DNA of 64,000 nucleotides from Martelella sp. AD-3. Its GTDB lineage: Bacteria > Pseudomonadota > Alphaproteobacteria > Rhizobiales > Rhizobiaceae. The stretch spans positions 2,232,001-2,296,000 of the forward strand of contig NZ_CP014275.1 in assembly GCF_001578105.1 (NCBI RefSeq), in the 5' to 3' direction. The position numbers were made by a program, and so were the translations under genes. Shown piece after piece: positions 1 to 9,574 of this stretch. How positions within the stretch are numbered: position 1 is the first letter of the stretch; every line of letters starts with the position of its first letter. The notes beneath the pieces were generated by a model, which saw nothing but the letters and a program-made list of their open reading frames with translations, was not told the origin of the DNA and searched no databases.

Positions 1-1474
1 CCAGATGGGCAGCGACCAGTTTACCGGCGGCACGACCGATGCCGAGGTGAACGGGCGCGCCATGATCGCCTCCACCGGCCAGTTCCAGATCAATCCGCGC
101 TGGGTGTTCGGCTGGGACGCGATGGTCCAGAGCGACAACAATTTCGCCCGCACCTATTCCATCGACGGCCATGACGACAAGATCTTCAACAACCAGGTCT
201 ATCTTGAGGGACTTGGCAAACGCAGTTCGGTTTCGATCAAGAGCAATTATTTCGACGTCCAGGACGCCGACAGCGAGGATGCCGCCGAAAGCAAGCAGGC
301 GATCGTGGTGCCGGTCATCGATTATGACTATATCGCGCCCGAGCCTGTTTTCGGCGGCCAGTTGTCGGTCACCAACAATCTGACCAATATCGTGCGCCGC
401 AAGAACGACGTCGTGCCGACAAGCGTCAATGACCGTTTCCTCGGGCTGAAGGGAAACAGCACGCGCCTGACGAGCGAGGTCGAATGGGAGCGGACGTTTA
501 CCACAGACGGCGGCCTGCAGCTCAGCCCGCTGCTTGCCGCCCGCGCCGACGGTTACCTGCTGAATGTCGATGATCCGAACCGGATCAACAACGGCGCCTA
601 TACCTATGCCGGCAATTTCGTCGATCAGGACGCCGCCGCCCGCGCCATGGTCACCGCCGGCCTGGAGATGAACTATCCGATCCTGATGACCAACAGCTTC
701 AGCTCGCACATCATCGAGCCGATCGGCCAGGTTTTTATCCGTCCGGACGAGCAATATGCGGGCGGCCTGCCGAACGAGGACGCGCAGAGCTTCGTCTTCG
801 ATGCGCTGACCCTGTTCGAACGCGACAAATTCTCGGGATATGACCGGGTCGAGGGCGGCACGCGCGCCAATATCGGCTTGCGCTACCGCGGCGTCTACGA
901 TTCAGGCGTGCTGGTCAACGGACTTTTCGGCCAGTCGTTCCAGCTCGCGGGCAAGAACTCCTTCGCCTCCCCCGACCTGGCGGGCGTCGGCATCGATTCC
1001 GGTCTGGAATCGAAACGCTCCGATTATGTCGGCGCAGCCTCGGTTTCCTTCCCCTTCGGCATTTCGCTCACGGGCGGCGCGCGCTTCGATGAGGAAGACT
1101 TCACGTTGCAGCGGACGGATTTCGGCGTCGGCTACACGTCGCGCTGGTTCGACACGGCGCTCGACTACACCAATATTCTCGCCCAGCCGGGCTACGCCTA
1201 CAATGAGCGCAACAGCGAGATCAAATCGACAAGCACCATCCGCCTCAACGACAATTGGGGCGTCTCCGGCTCGCTTACCTATGACCTGGCCAACAATGTC
1301 CTGACCAATCGCTGGGTCGGCCTGACCTATGAAGACATCTGCACGATCTTCTCGATCACCTATAAGGAAGACTGGGACAACAACAATCGCGCGGCCGTCG
1401 ACTGGACGATCGGCGCGCGTCTGACCTTCCGCACGCTCGGCGACATCGTCATCGGCAGCGACTCCTTCAATTGA
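1..1474 (+). CDS. lptD: LPS-assembly protein LptD, 5'-truncated by window edge
   Basis: Outer-membrane beta-barrel that inserts lipopolysaccharide into the outer leaflet as part of the Lpt bridge. The reading frame is already open at the window edge, so this is the C-terminal part (about 490 residues); full rhizobial LptD is roughly 750-800. The visible part is rich in alternating aromatic and polar beta-strand segments typical of the OstA C-terminal domain (for example YAGNFVDQD, YDRVEGGTRANIGLRYRG, LTYDLANNVLTNRWVGLTYED). It is followed by a SurA-like chaperone, pdxA and rsmA, the classical lptD-surA-pdxA-rsmA order, which supports the call. The N-terminal periplasmic part cannot be assessed. 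Confidence 0.9.
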   Translation, partial: QMGSDQFTGGTTDAEVNGRAMIASTGQFQINPRWVFGWDAMVQSDNNFARTYSIDGHDDKIFNNQVYLEGLGKRSSVSIKSNYFDVQDADSEDAAESKQAIVVPVIDYDYIAPEPVFGGQLSVTNNLTNIVRRKNDVVPTSVNDRFLGLKGNSTRLTSEVEWERTFTTDGGLQLSPLLAARADGYLLNVDDPNRINNGAYTYAGNFVDQDAAARAMVTAGLEMNYPILMTNSFSSHIIEPIGQVFIRPDEQYAGGLPNEDAQSFVFDALTLFERDKFSGYDRVEGGTRANIGLRYRGVYDSGVLVNGLFGQSFQLAGKNSFASPDLAGVGIDSGLESKRSDYVGAASVSFPFGISLTGGARFDEEDFTLQRTDFGVGYTSRWFDTALDYTNILAQPGYAYNERNSEIKSTSTIRLNDNWGVSGSLTYDLANNVLTNRWVGLTYEDICTIFSITYKEDWDNNNRAAVDWTIGARLTFRTLGDIVIGSDSFN

Positions 1475-1732
1475 GCCGATAAGCCTCTCCGATCCGATCA
1501 ATGCCTTGCTTTTGCCCCTAAAATGGACAAAACATTGCCATCGGGAGATGGGCATGGATCGCGAAATTACATGTCCACGAATGAAACAGACAGTTTATGG
1601 CACCACGCCTCGGGAGGGGCGGCAGACCGGCGCTCGGCCCGCAGTCCGGGAAGGCTGCGCCCTGCCGGACAAGGCCGGACAAGGTGTCGCGCCGGGATCT
1701 GACGGCGCACGAGGCTGTTGAAAGGAAAGAAC

Positions 1733-2686
1733 ATGACTGCCGCAAGATTTTCAGTGACCGCCTTTGCCGCCGCCATGATCGCCACGGCAGGCATTGTCAG
1801 CGCCGCGCCGCAACCGGCCTTCGCCAGGACCGTCGACATTGCCGTCATCGTCAACAACGTTCCGATCACCAATGACGATATCGCCAAGCGCCGCAATCTC
1901 CTGCGGCTGATGGGCACCAAGGGCAATCTCAACGAGAAGGCCCGCGAGGCGATGATCGACCAGGCGCTGAAACAGTCGGAGATCGCGCTTCGCAACATGT
2001 CGGTCACACAGCCGGAGGTGGACGAAGCCTTCGCCAATTTCGCCAACAGCAACGGCATGTCCGTTGCCCAGATGAGCAGCGTTCTTGATCAGGCCGGCGT
2101 CGGCGTCGATCACTTCAAGTTCTACATCGCCGTCTCGATGAGCTGGGGCCAACTCCTGCGCGCGCGCTACGGCGGTAACTCTCTCCTGCCGGAAGACCAG
2201 TTCATTGCCCAGCTGGAAGAGGCGGAGAAGGAAGGCAAGAAGCCCGAGACCACCGAGTATATCCTGAAGCGCATCGTATTCGTCGTGCCGCAGAAGGAAC
2301 GCGGCTCGCTGCTTGCCAAGCGCAAGCGCGAGGCCGAGGCCGCACGCTCCAAGTTCCCGGGATGTGACCAGGCGATCTCGTTCGCCGCGACAATGAACGA
2401 CGTGACCGTTCTCGACTACGGGCGCTTCCTGGAGCCGCAGCTTCCGGCCGAGTGGAAAGACGCGGTCACAAAGGCCAAGGGCGATACGACATCGGTGCAG
2501 ACCACGCCCTTCGGCGCGGAGTTCCTCGCCATCTGCGAGCGCAAGACAACCTCCGACGATTATGCCGCGCGCCTCGTGCTTAGCGCCGAGGAAGACTCGG
2601 CCGAAGTGGACCGTGACAACGAGAGCGAACAATATATGGAGGAACTGAAGAGCAAGGCCCAGATCGTCACCCCGGGCAAGTCCTGA
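1733..2686 (+). CDS. surA: SurA-like periplasmic chaperone / peptidyl-prolyl isomerase
   Basis: 317 residues. Predicted periplasmic foldase helping outer-membrane proteins such as LptD. The N-terminus (MTAARFSV, then a hydrophobic Ala-rich run ending in PAFA) is a signal peptide. It is followed by the SurA-N type segment [22 protein letters not shown] chose the ATG at 1733 because AAAGGAAAG precedes it; an in-frame TTG at 1718 would place extra residues before the signal peptide. The protein is shorter than E. coli SurA (428), as usual in rhizobia, and the parvulin domain is hard to delimit by eye, so isomerase activity is uncertain. The preceding 258 bases show no gene. Confidence 0.8.
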   Translation: MTAARFSVTAFAAAMIATAGIVSAAPQPAFARTVDIAVIVNNVPITNDDIAKRRNLLRLMGTKGNLNEKAREAMIDQALKQSEIALRNMSVTQPEVDEAFANFANSNGMSVAQMSSVLDQAGVGVDHFKFYIAVSMSWGQLLRARYGGNSLLPEDQFIAQLEEAEKEGKKPETTEYILKRIVFVVPQKERGSLLAKRKREAEAARSKFPGCDQAISFAATMNDVTVLDYGRFLEPQLPAEWKDAVTKAKGDTTSVQTTPFGAEFLAICERKTTSDDYAARLVLSAEEDSAEVDRDNESEQYMEELKSKAQIVTPGKS

Positions 2687-2696
2687 TCGCCGCGGA

Positions 2697-3716
2697 ATGA
2701 TGGCTGATCTTCCCCTTGCCCTTTCCCAGGGTGACCCCGCAGGCATCGGGCCGGAGATCGCGCTCAAGGCCTGGTCCCGACGCCGTGAAACCGGGCTGCC
2801 GCCGTTTGTCTATCTCGGCGATCCGCGCATTCTGAAGGCCCGTGCGGCGATGCTGGGCATGGATGTACCGGTCGCGGTTTCGGCTCCGGAGGCGGCAGTC
2901 GACGCGTTCGGCTCGGCGCTGCCGGTTTTCGCCATCGACGCGGCGACGCCCGTTTCGCCCGGAAAGCCTGATCCGGCGACATCCTCCGGCACGATTGCCG
3001 CAATCGAAACCGGGGTGAAGCTCACCATGCGCGGCAAGACCGCCGCGCTCGTGACCAATCCGATCGCCAAATCGGTGCTCTACAGTTCAGGCTTCCGCTT
3101 TCCCGGCCATACCGAGTTTCTGGCCGAACTCGCGCGGCGCGAGACGGGAACGGAGTATCGTCCGGTGATGATGCTCGCCTGCCCGGCCCTGCGCGTGGTG
3201 CCCGTTACCATTCACATCCCGCTTGCCGATGTTCCGGGCGCGCTCGATCAGGCGCTGATCATCGACACGATCCGGATCACCGCGCGCGACCTCGCCCGGC
3301 GCTTCGGCATAGACGCGCCGCGCCTTGCCGTTGCCGGGCTCAATCCGCATGCCGGCGAGCAGGGCACGATCGGCCGCGAGGACGAGGAGACGGTGCGACC
3401 GGCGCTTGAGGCACTGCGGGCGGAAGGCATCGATGTCACCGGCCCGCTTCCCGCCGACACCATGTTTCACGCCAGCGCCAGGACGCGCTATGACGCGGCG
3501 ATCTGCATGTATCATGATCAGGCGCTGATCCCGGTCAAGACGCTCGGCTTCGAGGAAGGGGTCAATGTGACGCTCGGCCTGCCCTTCGTCCGAACCTCGC
3601 CCGATCACGGGACGGCCTTCGACATTGCGGAGCGTGGCGTCGCCGATCCGAGAAGTCTCGAAGAGGCGCTGAAGCTCGCCGCACGGCTCGCGCGCGGTTC
3701 CGAGGACCGCGGATGA
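2697..3716 (+). CDS. pdxA: 4-hydroxythreonine-4-phosphate dehydrogenase
   Basis: 339 residues. It oxidises 4-phosphohydroxy-L-threonine in the DXP-dependent pyridoxal 5'-phosphate pathway (cytoplasmic, NAD+ and divalent metal). Family signatures are clear: [12 protein letters not shown] near the N-terminus, the [11 protein letters not shown] metal-binding histidine segment, and the C-terminal blocks [20 protein letters not shown] and [13 protein letters not shown]. Two adjacent ATG codons (2697, 2700) are possible starts. It follows surA by 10 bases and overlaps rsmA by 4 bases (ATGA), so it is very probably cotranscribed with lptD-surA-rsmA. Confidence 0.96.
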   Translation: MMADLPLALSQGDPAGIGPEIALKAWSRRRETGLPPFVYLGDPRILKARAAMLGMDVPVAVSAPEAAVDAFGSALPVFAIDAATPVSPGKPDPATSSGTIAAIETGVKLTMRGKTAALVTNPIAKSVLYSSGFRFPGHTEFLAELARRETGTEYRPVMMLACPALRVVPVTIHIPLADVPGALDQALIIDTIRITARDLARRFGIDAPRLAVAGLNPHAGEQGTIGREDEETVRPALEALRAEGIDVTGPLPADTMFHASARTRYDAAICMYHDQALIPVKTLGFEEGVNVTLGLPFVRTSPDHGTAFDIAERGVADPRSLEEALKLAARLARGSEDRG

Positions 3717-4540
3717 GCCAGATCGACGATCTGCCGCCGCTGCGCGAGGTTCTGGCCAATCACCAACTGAACGCGAAAAAGGCGCTCGGCCAGAATTTCC
3801 TGCTCGACCTCAACCTGACGCAGAAGATCGCCCGCACGGCCGGCAACCTTGAAGGCGCGCATGTCATCGAGGTAGGTCCCGGCCCCGGCGGGCTGACGCG
3901 CGCCATCCTCTCGCTCGGCGCGGAAAGGCTGACGGTGATCGAGCGCGATTCGCGCTGCCTTCCGGCGCTGGAGGAGATCGCCGGCCACTACCCGGGAAGA
4001 CTCGAGATTATCGAGGGCGACGCGCTGAAGGTGGATTTTGCCGAGATCGGCGGCGGCAGGCCGGTGCGCATCATCGCCAATCTGCCGTACAATGTCGGCA
4101 CGCAATTGCTGGTGAACTGGCTGCTGCCGCAAGACTGGCCGCCCTATTGGCAATCGCTGACGCTGATGTTCCAGAAGGAAGTCGCCCAGCGCATCGTCGC
4201 CGCGCCCGGCGACAGCCATTACGGCCGGCTCGGCGTGCTTGCCTGCTGGCGCACCGAGGCGCGCATCGCCTTCGACGTCCCCCCGCAGGCCTTCACGCCG
4301 CCGCCGAAGGTGACCTCCAGCGTCATCCATCTCACCCCGCGCGCGGAGCCGATCGCGGTTGAGGCCGCCGCGCTCGAGAAGGTTACCCAGGCCGCCTTCG
4401 GCCAGCGCCGCAAGATGCTGCGCCAGAGCCTCAAGGCGCTCGGCGGCGAGACGCTCCTGCAAAAGGCGGGTATCGACCCGACGCGGCGGGCCGAAACCCT
4501 CGCCGTCGCGGAATTCTGCACGCTCGCGCGCTGTCTCTGA
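3713..4540 (+). CDS. rsmA: 16S rRNA dimethyladenosine transferase (KsgA/RsmA)
   Basis: 275 residues. It dimethylates the two adjacent adenines in helix 45 of 16S rRNA during small-subunit maturation. The N-terminal block [13 protein letters not shown], the SAM-binding motif [16 protein letters not shown], and the catalytic [11 protein letters not shown] motif are all present, followed by the usual C-terminal helical domain. Its ATG overlaps the pdxA stop (ATGA), implying translational coupling. It converges on gmk with only 6 bases between the two stop codons. Confidence 0.97.
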   Translation: MSQIDDLPPLREVLANHQLNAKKALGQNFLLDLNLTQKIARTAGNLEGAHVIEVGPGPGGLTRAILSLGAERLTVIERDSRCLPALEEIAGHYPGRLEIIEGDALKVDFAEIGGGRPVRIIANLPYNVGTQLLVNWLLPQDWPPYWQSLTLMFQKEVAQRIVAAPGDSHYGRLGVLACWRTEARIAFDVPPQAFTPPPKVTSSVIHLTPRAEPIAVEAAALEKVTQAAFGQRRKMLRQSLKALGGETLLQKAGIDPTRRAETLAVAEFCTLARCL

Positions 4541-4546
4541 TCCGGC

Positions 4547-5185
4547 CTATTCGGACAGCAACGCTTCGACATGGCGGGGGATGACGCTCTCATATTCGCG
4601 TTTGGCCCGTTCCGCCCGCAGGATCGAGCGCACAAGGTCATAGGCGTCTTCAAGGTCGTCGTTGACCACGACATACTCGTAGTCGCGCCAGCGCGAGATC
4701 TCGCCGGTCGCGTTTTTCAGGCGAACCTCCATCGCGGCCTTGCTGTCTTCCGCGCGCGCCATCAACCGCTCCTTCAGCACCTTCATCGAGGGCGGGAGCA
4801 CGAAGATGCCGACGACATCGCGCGGCAGGGCCTGTTTCAGCTGTTCGGCACCCTGAACGTCGATATCGAACAGCACATCGCGGCCTGCGGCAAGCGACGC
4901 CTCGACCGACGCGCGCGGCGTGGCGTAATAGTTGCCGTGAACCTCAGCCCATTCGAGAAACGCGCCCTCATCGCGTCTGGCAATGAACGCGTCAGGCTCC
5001 AGGAAGAAATAATGCACGCCTTCCTGCTCGCTCTTGCGGCGCGCCCGGGTCGTTGCGCTGATCGACAGATCGATCAGCGGGTCTTCGGCAAGCAGCCGCC
5101 GCGCGATCGTCGACTTGCCCGCGCCGGACGGGGCCGCCAGAACCAGCATGATCCCGCGTCGGTTTACAGCATTGCTTTCTGCCAT
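4547..5185 (-). CDS. gmk: Guanylate kinase
   Basis: 212 residues. It phosphorylates GMP to GDP with ATP, essential for GTP/dGTP supply. The P-loop PSGAGKSTIARRLL lies near residue 20, followed by the GMP-binding segment ISATTRARRKSEQEGVHYFF with its conserved Arg and Tyr positions. Length is normal for bacterial Gmk. It lies 4 bases downstream of yicC on the same strand, a pairing common in rhizobia, and is probably the last gene of an mltG-yicC-gmk transcript. Confidence 0.96.
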   Translation of the reverse strand: MAESNAVNRRGIMLVLAAPSGAGKSTIARRLLAEDPLIDLSISATTRARRKSEQEGVHYFFLEPDAFIARRDEGAFLEWAEVHGNYYATPRASVEASLAAGRDVLFDIDVQGAEQLKQALPRDVVGIFVLPPSMKVLKERLMARAEDSKAAMEVRLKNATGEISRWRDYEYVVVNDDLEDAYDLVRSILRAERAKREYESVIPRHVEALLSE

Positions 5186-5189
5186 GGCT

Positions 5190-6077
5190 CTACTCCAGAT
5201 TCTGTATCTGCTCGCGAAACTGATCGATGACCGTCTTCAGCTCCAGCCCCGCCGCCGTCACCGCGACGGCGTTCGACTTGGAACAGATCGTGTTGGTCTC
5301 GCGATTGAATTCCTGCGCCAGGAAATCAAGCCTGCGCCCGCATGGCCCGCCCTGTTGCAAAAGCGCACGCGCAGCTTCGACATGGGCGTTCAGCCGGTCG
5401 ATTTCTTCCTGCAGGTCGGCCTTGGTGGCGAGCAGCACCGCCTCGGCGTAGAGCCGGTCCGCGTCGAGCGCGGGCGCGGCCTCCACCAGTTTCGCCACCT
5501 GCTCGGAGAGCTTTTCGGCAATCGTTGACGGAGAGCGGGAGGGGTCGCGCGCAATCGTTGCCGTCAGCGCTTCGATCCTGTCGATCTGGCGGGAGAGAAC
5601 CGCGACGATCTTCTCGCCCTCATCGCCGCGCATGGCCGCCAGCCTGTCGAGCGCGCGATCGAGATCATCAAGGATCATGCGGTCGCGCGTTGCGATTGTC
5701 TCCTCGCTCTCCTCGACCTCGCGGAACTCGGCAACCCCGCGCATGCCGAGAAGGCCCTCCATGGTGAGCGGCCTGTCGTCAACGGCATCGCCGAGGCGCG
5801 CCTTGAGGTCGAGCACCGCCTGCAGCGCCGCCTCGTTGACGGCGAGTTCCAGCCTGCTCTCGGCAAGGGCGATCGACAGCGCCACCTGGACATTGCCGCG
5901 CGACAAACGGCCGGAGAGACGCTTGCGCACGTCACTCTCCAGATGATCGCTGCCCTGCGGCAGCCGGAGCCTGAAATCGAGCCCCTTGCCGTTGACGGAA
6001 CGAAGTTCCCAGGACCAGCGATAGCGCTGCCAGTGCCCCTCGCTGCGGGCAAAGCCCGTCATGGATTGCGGCTTCAT
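5190..6077 (-). CDS. YicC family protein (putative endoribonuclease)
   Basis: 295 residues. The N-terminal YicC signature (QSMTGFARSEG, then WELRSVNGKGLDFRLRLP) and the C-terminal DUF1732 signature (EINRETNTICSKS-like; here EFNRETNTICSKSNAV) are both present. E. coli YicC has been reported to act as an endoribonuclease; the role here is inferred by family. The frame extends upstream, but the ATG at 6077 is preceded by GAGAGGGGAAGAC and begins exactly at the conserved N-terminus. It sits between mltG and gmk. Confidence 0.92.
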   Translation of the reverse strand: MKPQSMTGFARSEGHWQRYRWSWELRSVNGKGLDFRLRLPQGSDHLESDVRKRLSGRLSRGNVQVALSIALAESRLELAVNEAALQAVLDLKARLGDAVDDRPLTMEGLLGMRGVAEFREVEESEETIATRDRMILDDLDRALDRLAAMRGDEGEKIVAVLSRQIDRIEALTATIARDPSRSPSTIAEKLSEQVAKLVEAAPALDADRLYAEAVLLATKADLQEEIDRLNAHVEAARALLQQGGPCGRRLDFLAQEFNRETNTICSKSNAVAVTAAGLELKTVIDQFREQIQNLE

Positions 6078-6179
6078 GTCTTCCCCTCTCGGCTCCGGCC
6101 CGGCAAACGAGGCCGGGCCATCGCGGCGCAAACTACAGCATTTTCCGCCCGGCGCTAAGCCGGGTCCTCCGACGGAGCG

Positions 6180-7325
6180 TCAATTCGCGCCCTGCTCGGC
6201 TTCGAGCCTGCGCCAGCGGCGAACATTTGCATTGTGTTCGTCGAGCGTGCGGGCGAAGGCATGCCCGCCGGTGCCATCGGCGACAAAGTACAGGTCTTCG
6301 GTACGGGCCGGGTTTGCCACCGCCTCGAGCGCCGCCCGGCCGGGATTGGCGATCGGCCCCGGCGGCAGGCCGTTGATCCGATAGGTGTTGTAGGGCGTTT
6401 CCTTGTCGAGATCCGACCGGTAGATCGGCCTGTCGGAAGGTTTGCCCTCGCCGCCGAAAAGACCGTAGATCACGGTCGGGTCCGACTGCAGCCGCATGCC
6501 CCGCTCCAGCCGGTTGAGGAAAACGGCTGCGACCTGCGGCCGTTCGGAGGCAATGCCCGTTTCCTTCTCGACGATCGAGGCAAGCGTGACGAAATCGTCC
6601 TTGTTGTCGATCGGCAGGCCCTGGTCCCGCTTCAGCCAGATCTCGTCGACCATGCGCTGCTGGCCCTCGCGCATCTGCTCGATGATCTCCGTGCGGTCCG
6701 TCCCCCGCGAGAAGCGATAGGTCTCCGGCATCAGCGTTCCTTCGGACGGCAGTTCCTCAGGCAGGTCTCCGCTCAGATTGGGATCGGAGGCCAGCCGGTC
6801 GAAGACCTGCCGGACGGTGAAGCCCTCGGGAAAGGAAATGCTGTAGAGAATGGATTTTCCCGATTCGAGCAGGGCGGCCACATCGGCCATGGAAGCGCCC
6901 GCCTTGATCTCATAATCGCCGGCCTTGAGGGTCTCGCCGTTTCTCAGATGGGCCGCCGTCACATAGCGGAAAATACGCGAATCGCTGACGATGCCGTTGC
7001 GCTCCAGATCCCTTGCAATGGTGGCAAGGCCCGCGCCGGCGCGCACGGTGAATTCCGCATTGACCGTCAGCGGACCGGGTTCATTGTAGCTCGATTTCGC
7101 GTAATAATAGATGCCGCCCACGGCCACCGCCGCAAGCACCAGCAGCGTCATCACGAAATTCAGGAATGTCACGAACTGGCTCTTGGCCTTTCTGGAACGC
7201 TGCACGGGCTCGGGGACGCGCTCCGGCCGCAATGCCTCCCTGGCGGATTTCGGCACGACCGGCCGGCGGTCGTCTCCCGCGTTCTCGCCGTTCTCACGCC
7301 CGTTTTCCTGGTCAGAACCGCGCAC
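6180..7325 (-). CDS. mltG: Endolytic transglycosylase MltG
   Basis: 381 residues. Inner-membrane lytic transglycosylase that cleaves nascent peptidoglycan strands and sets glycan length. It has a basic, disordered cytoplasmic N-terminus, one membrane helix (FVTFLNFVMTLLVLAAVAVG), a LysM-like part, and the YceG catalytic block LASIVEKETGIASERPQVA with the conserved Glu. The motif GLPPGPIANPGRAALEAV near the C-terminus is typical. I prefer the GTG at 7325, which has GAGAGG six bases upstream; a TTG at 7343 is an in-frame alternative. It lies downstream of fabF beyond a terminator, as in other rhizobia. Confidence 0.94.
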   Translation of the reverse strand: MRGSDQENGRENGENAGDDRRPVVPKSAREALRPERVPEPVQRSRKAKSQFVTFLNFVMTLLVLAAVAVGGIYYYAKSSYNEPGPLTVNAEFTVRAGAGLATIARDLERNGIVSDSRIFRYVTAAHLRNGETLKAGDYEIKAGASMADVAALLESGKSILYSISFPEGFTVRQVFDRLASDPNLSGDLPEELPSEGTLMPETYRFSRGTDRTEIIEQMREGQQRMVDEIWLKRDQGLPIDNKDDFVTLASIVEKETGIASERPQVAAVFLNRLERGMRLQSDPTVIYGLFGGEGKPSDRPIYRSDLDKETPYNTYRINGLPPGPIANPGRAALEAVANPARTEDLYFVADGTGGHAFARTLDEHNANVRRWRRLEAEQGAN

Positions 7326-7452
7326 CGGTAACCTCTCAAACAAAAGTCCGGCCGCATCCGGAAGCGATGCGGCCTCACCATCATGACCTGCGGCAGCAAA
7401 CCGCCGCTGCGGCGAACGATATCGAATCCAACGCCGAAGTCGTTGAACCTAG

Positions 7453-7484
7453 ATAAAAAAACGGCCGCAAAATGTCAGCCGTTT
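7453..7484 (-). terminator. Intrinsic terminator downstream of fabF
   Basis: On the minus strand the arms AAACGGC and GCCGTTT enclose a 13-base loop and run into a T-rich tail. It lies 32 bases after the fabF stop, separating fabF from mltG. Confidence 0.75.
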
Positions 7485-7515
7485 CTTTTGTCCTTCCACA
7501 AGGCCTGACGGCGGG

Positions 7516-8778
7516 TCAGCCGTTATAGCGGCGCAGAACCAGCGAGGCGTTGGTGCCGCCGAAGCCGAAGGAATTCGACAGCGCCACGTCGATATTGCGC
7601 TTGCGCGCGACTTTCGGCACGAGATCGATCGGAGTCTCGCGCTCGGGATTGTCGAGATTGAGCGTCGGCGGCGCGACATTGTCGCGAATCGCAAGCGTCG
7701 AGAAGATCGCCTCGATCGCGCCGGCAGCACCGAGAAGATGGCCGGTCGCCGATTTGGTGGACGACATCGCCACCTTGCCGGCATCCTCCCCCAGAAGCCG
7801 CTCGACGGCGCCGAGCTCGATCGTATCGGCCATGGTCGACGTGCCGTGGGCGTTGATGTAGTCGATCTCGCCCGGCGCAATGCCGGCGCGCTTCAGGGCC
7901 GAGGTCATGCAGCGGAAGGCGCCTTCGCCGTCCTCGCTCGGCGCGGTGATGTGGTAGGCATCGCCGCTGAGCCCGTATCCGACCACTTCCGCGTAGATCG
8001 TCGCGCCGCGGGCCTTGGCGTGTTCGAGCTCTTCAAGGACTACAATGCCGGCGCCCTCACCCATGACGAAGCCGTCGCGGTCGACGTCATAGGGACGCGA
8101 GGCGCGCTGGGGATCGTCGTTGAAATCCGTCGACAGCGCCTTGCAGGCGGCAAAGCCGGCAAGCGACAGGCGGCAGATCGGCGATTCCGCGCCGCCGGCG
8201 ACCATCACGTCCGCGTCGCCGAAGCCGATCAGCCGGCTGGCGTCGCCGATGGCGTGCGCGCCGGTCGAGCAGGCGGTGACGACAGAATGGTTGGGGCCGC
8301 GCAGCTTGTGGCGGATGGAGACCTGGCCGGAGGCCAGATTGATCAGGCGGCCAGGGATGAAAAATGGCGAGACCCGGCGCGGACCGCGGTCGCGCAGCGT
8401 GTATCCGGCTTCCACGATACCATCGAGACCGCCGATGCCGGACCCGATCAGGACGCCCGTCGAAATCTGGTCGTCATCGCTTTTCGGGTGCCAGTCTGCG
8501 TCGTTCAGCGCCATGTCGGCGGCAGCCATCGCATAGATGATGAAGGGGTCGACCTTGCGCTGTTCCTTCGGCTCGAGCCATTGATCCGCGTTGAACGTCC
8601 CGTCGCTGCCGTCACCCAAAGGGATCGAACAGGCAATCTTGGCCGCCAGGTCATCCGTCTCGAAAGCGGTGACCTTGGATGCGCCGTTCCTGCCTTCCAG
8701 CAAGCGCGACCAGGTGACCTCGGTTCCGCATCCCAGCGGCGTTACCATGCCCAGACCGGTGATTACTACACGCCTCAT
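7516..8778 (-). CDS. fabF: Beta-ketoacyl-ACP synthase II
   Basis: 420 residues. Condenses malonyl-ACP with acyl-ACP in type II fatty-acid elongation. The N-terminus MRRVVITGLGMVTPLGCG is canonical. The catalytic Cys lies in VVTACSTGAHAIGDA, and the two His residues lie in NAHGTSTMADTIELGAV and ATGHLLGAAGAIEAIF. The C-terminus SNSFGFGGTNASLVLRRY is also typical. The frame extends 25 codons upstream, but the conserved N-terminus fixes the start at 8778. It follows acpP, but a strong terminator and 272 bases separate them, so it may have its own promoter. Confidence 0.97.
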   Translation of the reverse strand: MRRVVITGLGMVTPLGCGTEVTWSRLLEGRNGASKVTAFETDDLAAKIACSIPLGDGSDGTFNADQWLEPKEQRKVDPFIIYAMAAADMALNDADWHPKSDDDQISTGVLIGSGIGGLDGIVEAGYTLRDRGPRRVSPFFIPGRLINLASGQVSIRHKLRGPNHSVVTACSTGAHAIGDASRLIGFGDADVMVAGGAESPICRLSLAGFAACKALSTDFNDDPQRASRPYDVDRDGFVMGEGAGIVVLEELEHAKARGATIYAEVVGYGLSGDAYHITAPSEDGEGAFRCMTSALKRAGIAPGEIDYINAHGTSTMADTIELGAVERLLGEDAGKVAMSSTKSATGHLLGAAGAIEAIFSTLAIRDNVAPPTLNLDNPERETPIDLVPKVARKRNIDVALSNSFGFGGTNASLVLRRYNG

Positions 8779-8969
8779 TGGTGGATCGCCCCTTTTCAGT
8801 TTTCTTTTCGCCTCCGGCGCCGTGACGGAACCGGGTCGCCGCCATCCCAGCAAAGCGGCATTTTCATCCTTCGGCCGAACCGGACAGCCAAGGCGGCCGG
8901 TCTTTACTGCCCGGCCAGCGGACAGACAAAATCTTCTGGCGCCGGCGACCGCCGGATCCGGCTCAGGAT

Positions 8970-8995
8970 AAAAAAATGGCCCGTTTTACCGGGCC
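8970..8995 (-). terminator. Intrinsic terminator downstream of acpP
   Basis: On the minus strand GGCCCG and CGGGCC form a perfect 6-bp stem around a 6-base loop, followed by A and seven T residues. It lies 56 bases after the acpP stop. Confidence 0.9.
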
Positions 8996-9050
8996 GATCA
9001 AGGCGGTATTCAGCAGAGCGCTGAAAAACCGCCCGGTGCTTCTGCGTCGA

Positions 9051-9287
9051 TCAGGCCTGGGCCTTCTCGATAAACTTGATCGCGTCGCCGACGGTCAGGA
9101 TGGAGTCGGCTGCATCGTCGGGGATTTCGACACCGAACTCTTCTTCGAAGGCCATGACCAGCTCGACAGTGTCGAGCGAATCTGCGCCCAGATCGTCGAT
9201 GAAGCTGGCGCTTTCAACAACCTTGTCGGCGTCAACGCCCAGGTGGTCAACTACAATTTTCTTAACGCGTTCTGCGATATCGCTCAT
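9051..9287 (-). CDS. acpP: Acyl carrier protein
   Basis: 78 residues, highly acidic. Carries fatty-acyl intermediates on a 4'-phosphopantetheine arm attached to Ser37 in the canonical [15 protein letters not shown] motif. The start [17 protein letters not shown] is preceded by GAGGATACCGAC; an upstream in-frame extension is ignored. acpP lies between fabG and fabF as in most Gram-negatives, but it is flanked by terminators on both sides. This suggests it is largely its own transcription unit, matching the high abundance expected of ACP. Confidence 0.98.
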   Translation of the reverse strand: MSDIAERVKKIVVDHLGVDADKVVESASFIDDLGADSLDTVELVMAFEEEFGVEIPDDAADSILTVGDAIKFIEKAQA

Positions 9288-9414
9288 GTCGGTATCCTCG
9301 ACCTGTCTCAAGTTCGATGGGATGCGCCAGGGCACCCCTTGAAGTTAACGCCGTCCTATCCCTCGCTTCACGAAGAGATGTGGCGGCAAACACGTGAACC
9401 AACGCCCACATTGG

Positions 9415-9437
9415 AAAAAACCGGCCCGCAGGACCGG
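9415..9437 (-). terminator. Intrinsic terminator upstream of acpP
   Basis: On the minus strand CCGGTCC, a TGC loop and GGGCCGG form a 7-bp stem with one G:U pair, followed immediately by six T residues. It is the second of two tandem terminators between fabG and acpP. Confidence 0.8.
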
Positions 9438-9505
9438 ATCATATCCGCTGGACTGTTCTTGGCAGTCCCGGCCCGCTTACCATGCTTTGTTCACGGCGCA
9501 AAGCC

Positions 9506-9527
9506 AAAAAAGCGCCGGTTTGCGGCG
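9506..9527 (-). terminator. Intrinsic terminator directly behind fabG
   Basis: On the minus strand CGCCG, a CAAAC loop and CGGCG are followed by a C and six T residues. It lies about 50 bases after the fabG stop and is the first of two tandem terminators. Confidence 0.7.
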
Positions 9528-9574
9528 AGCGCGGGCATTTCAACCGCTCGCGTTCGCCAAAACGCAACCTTCGC

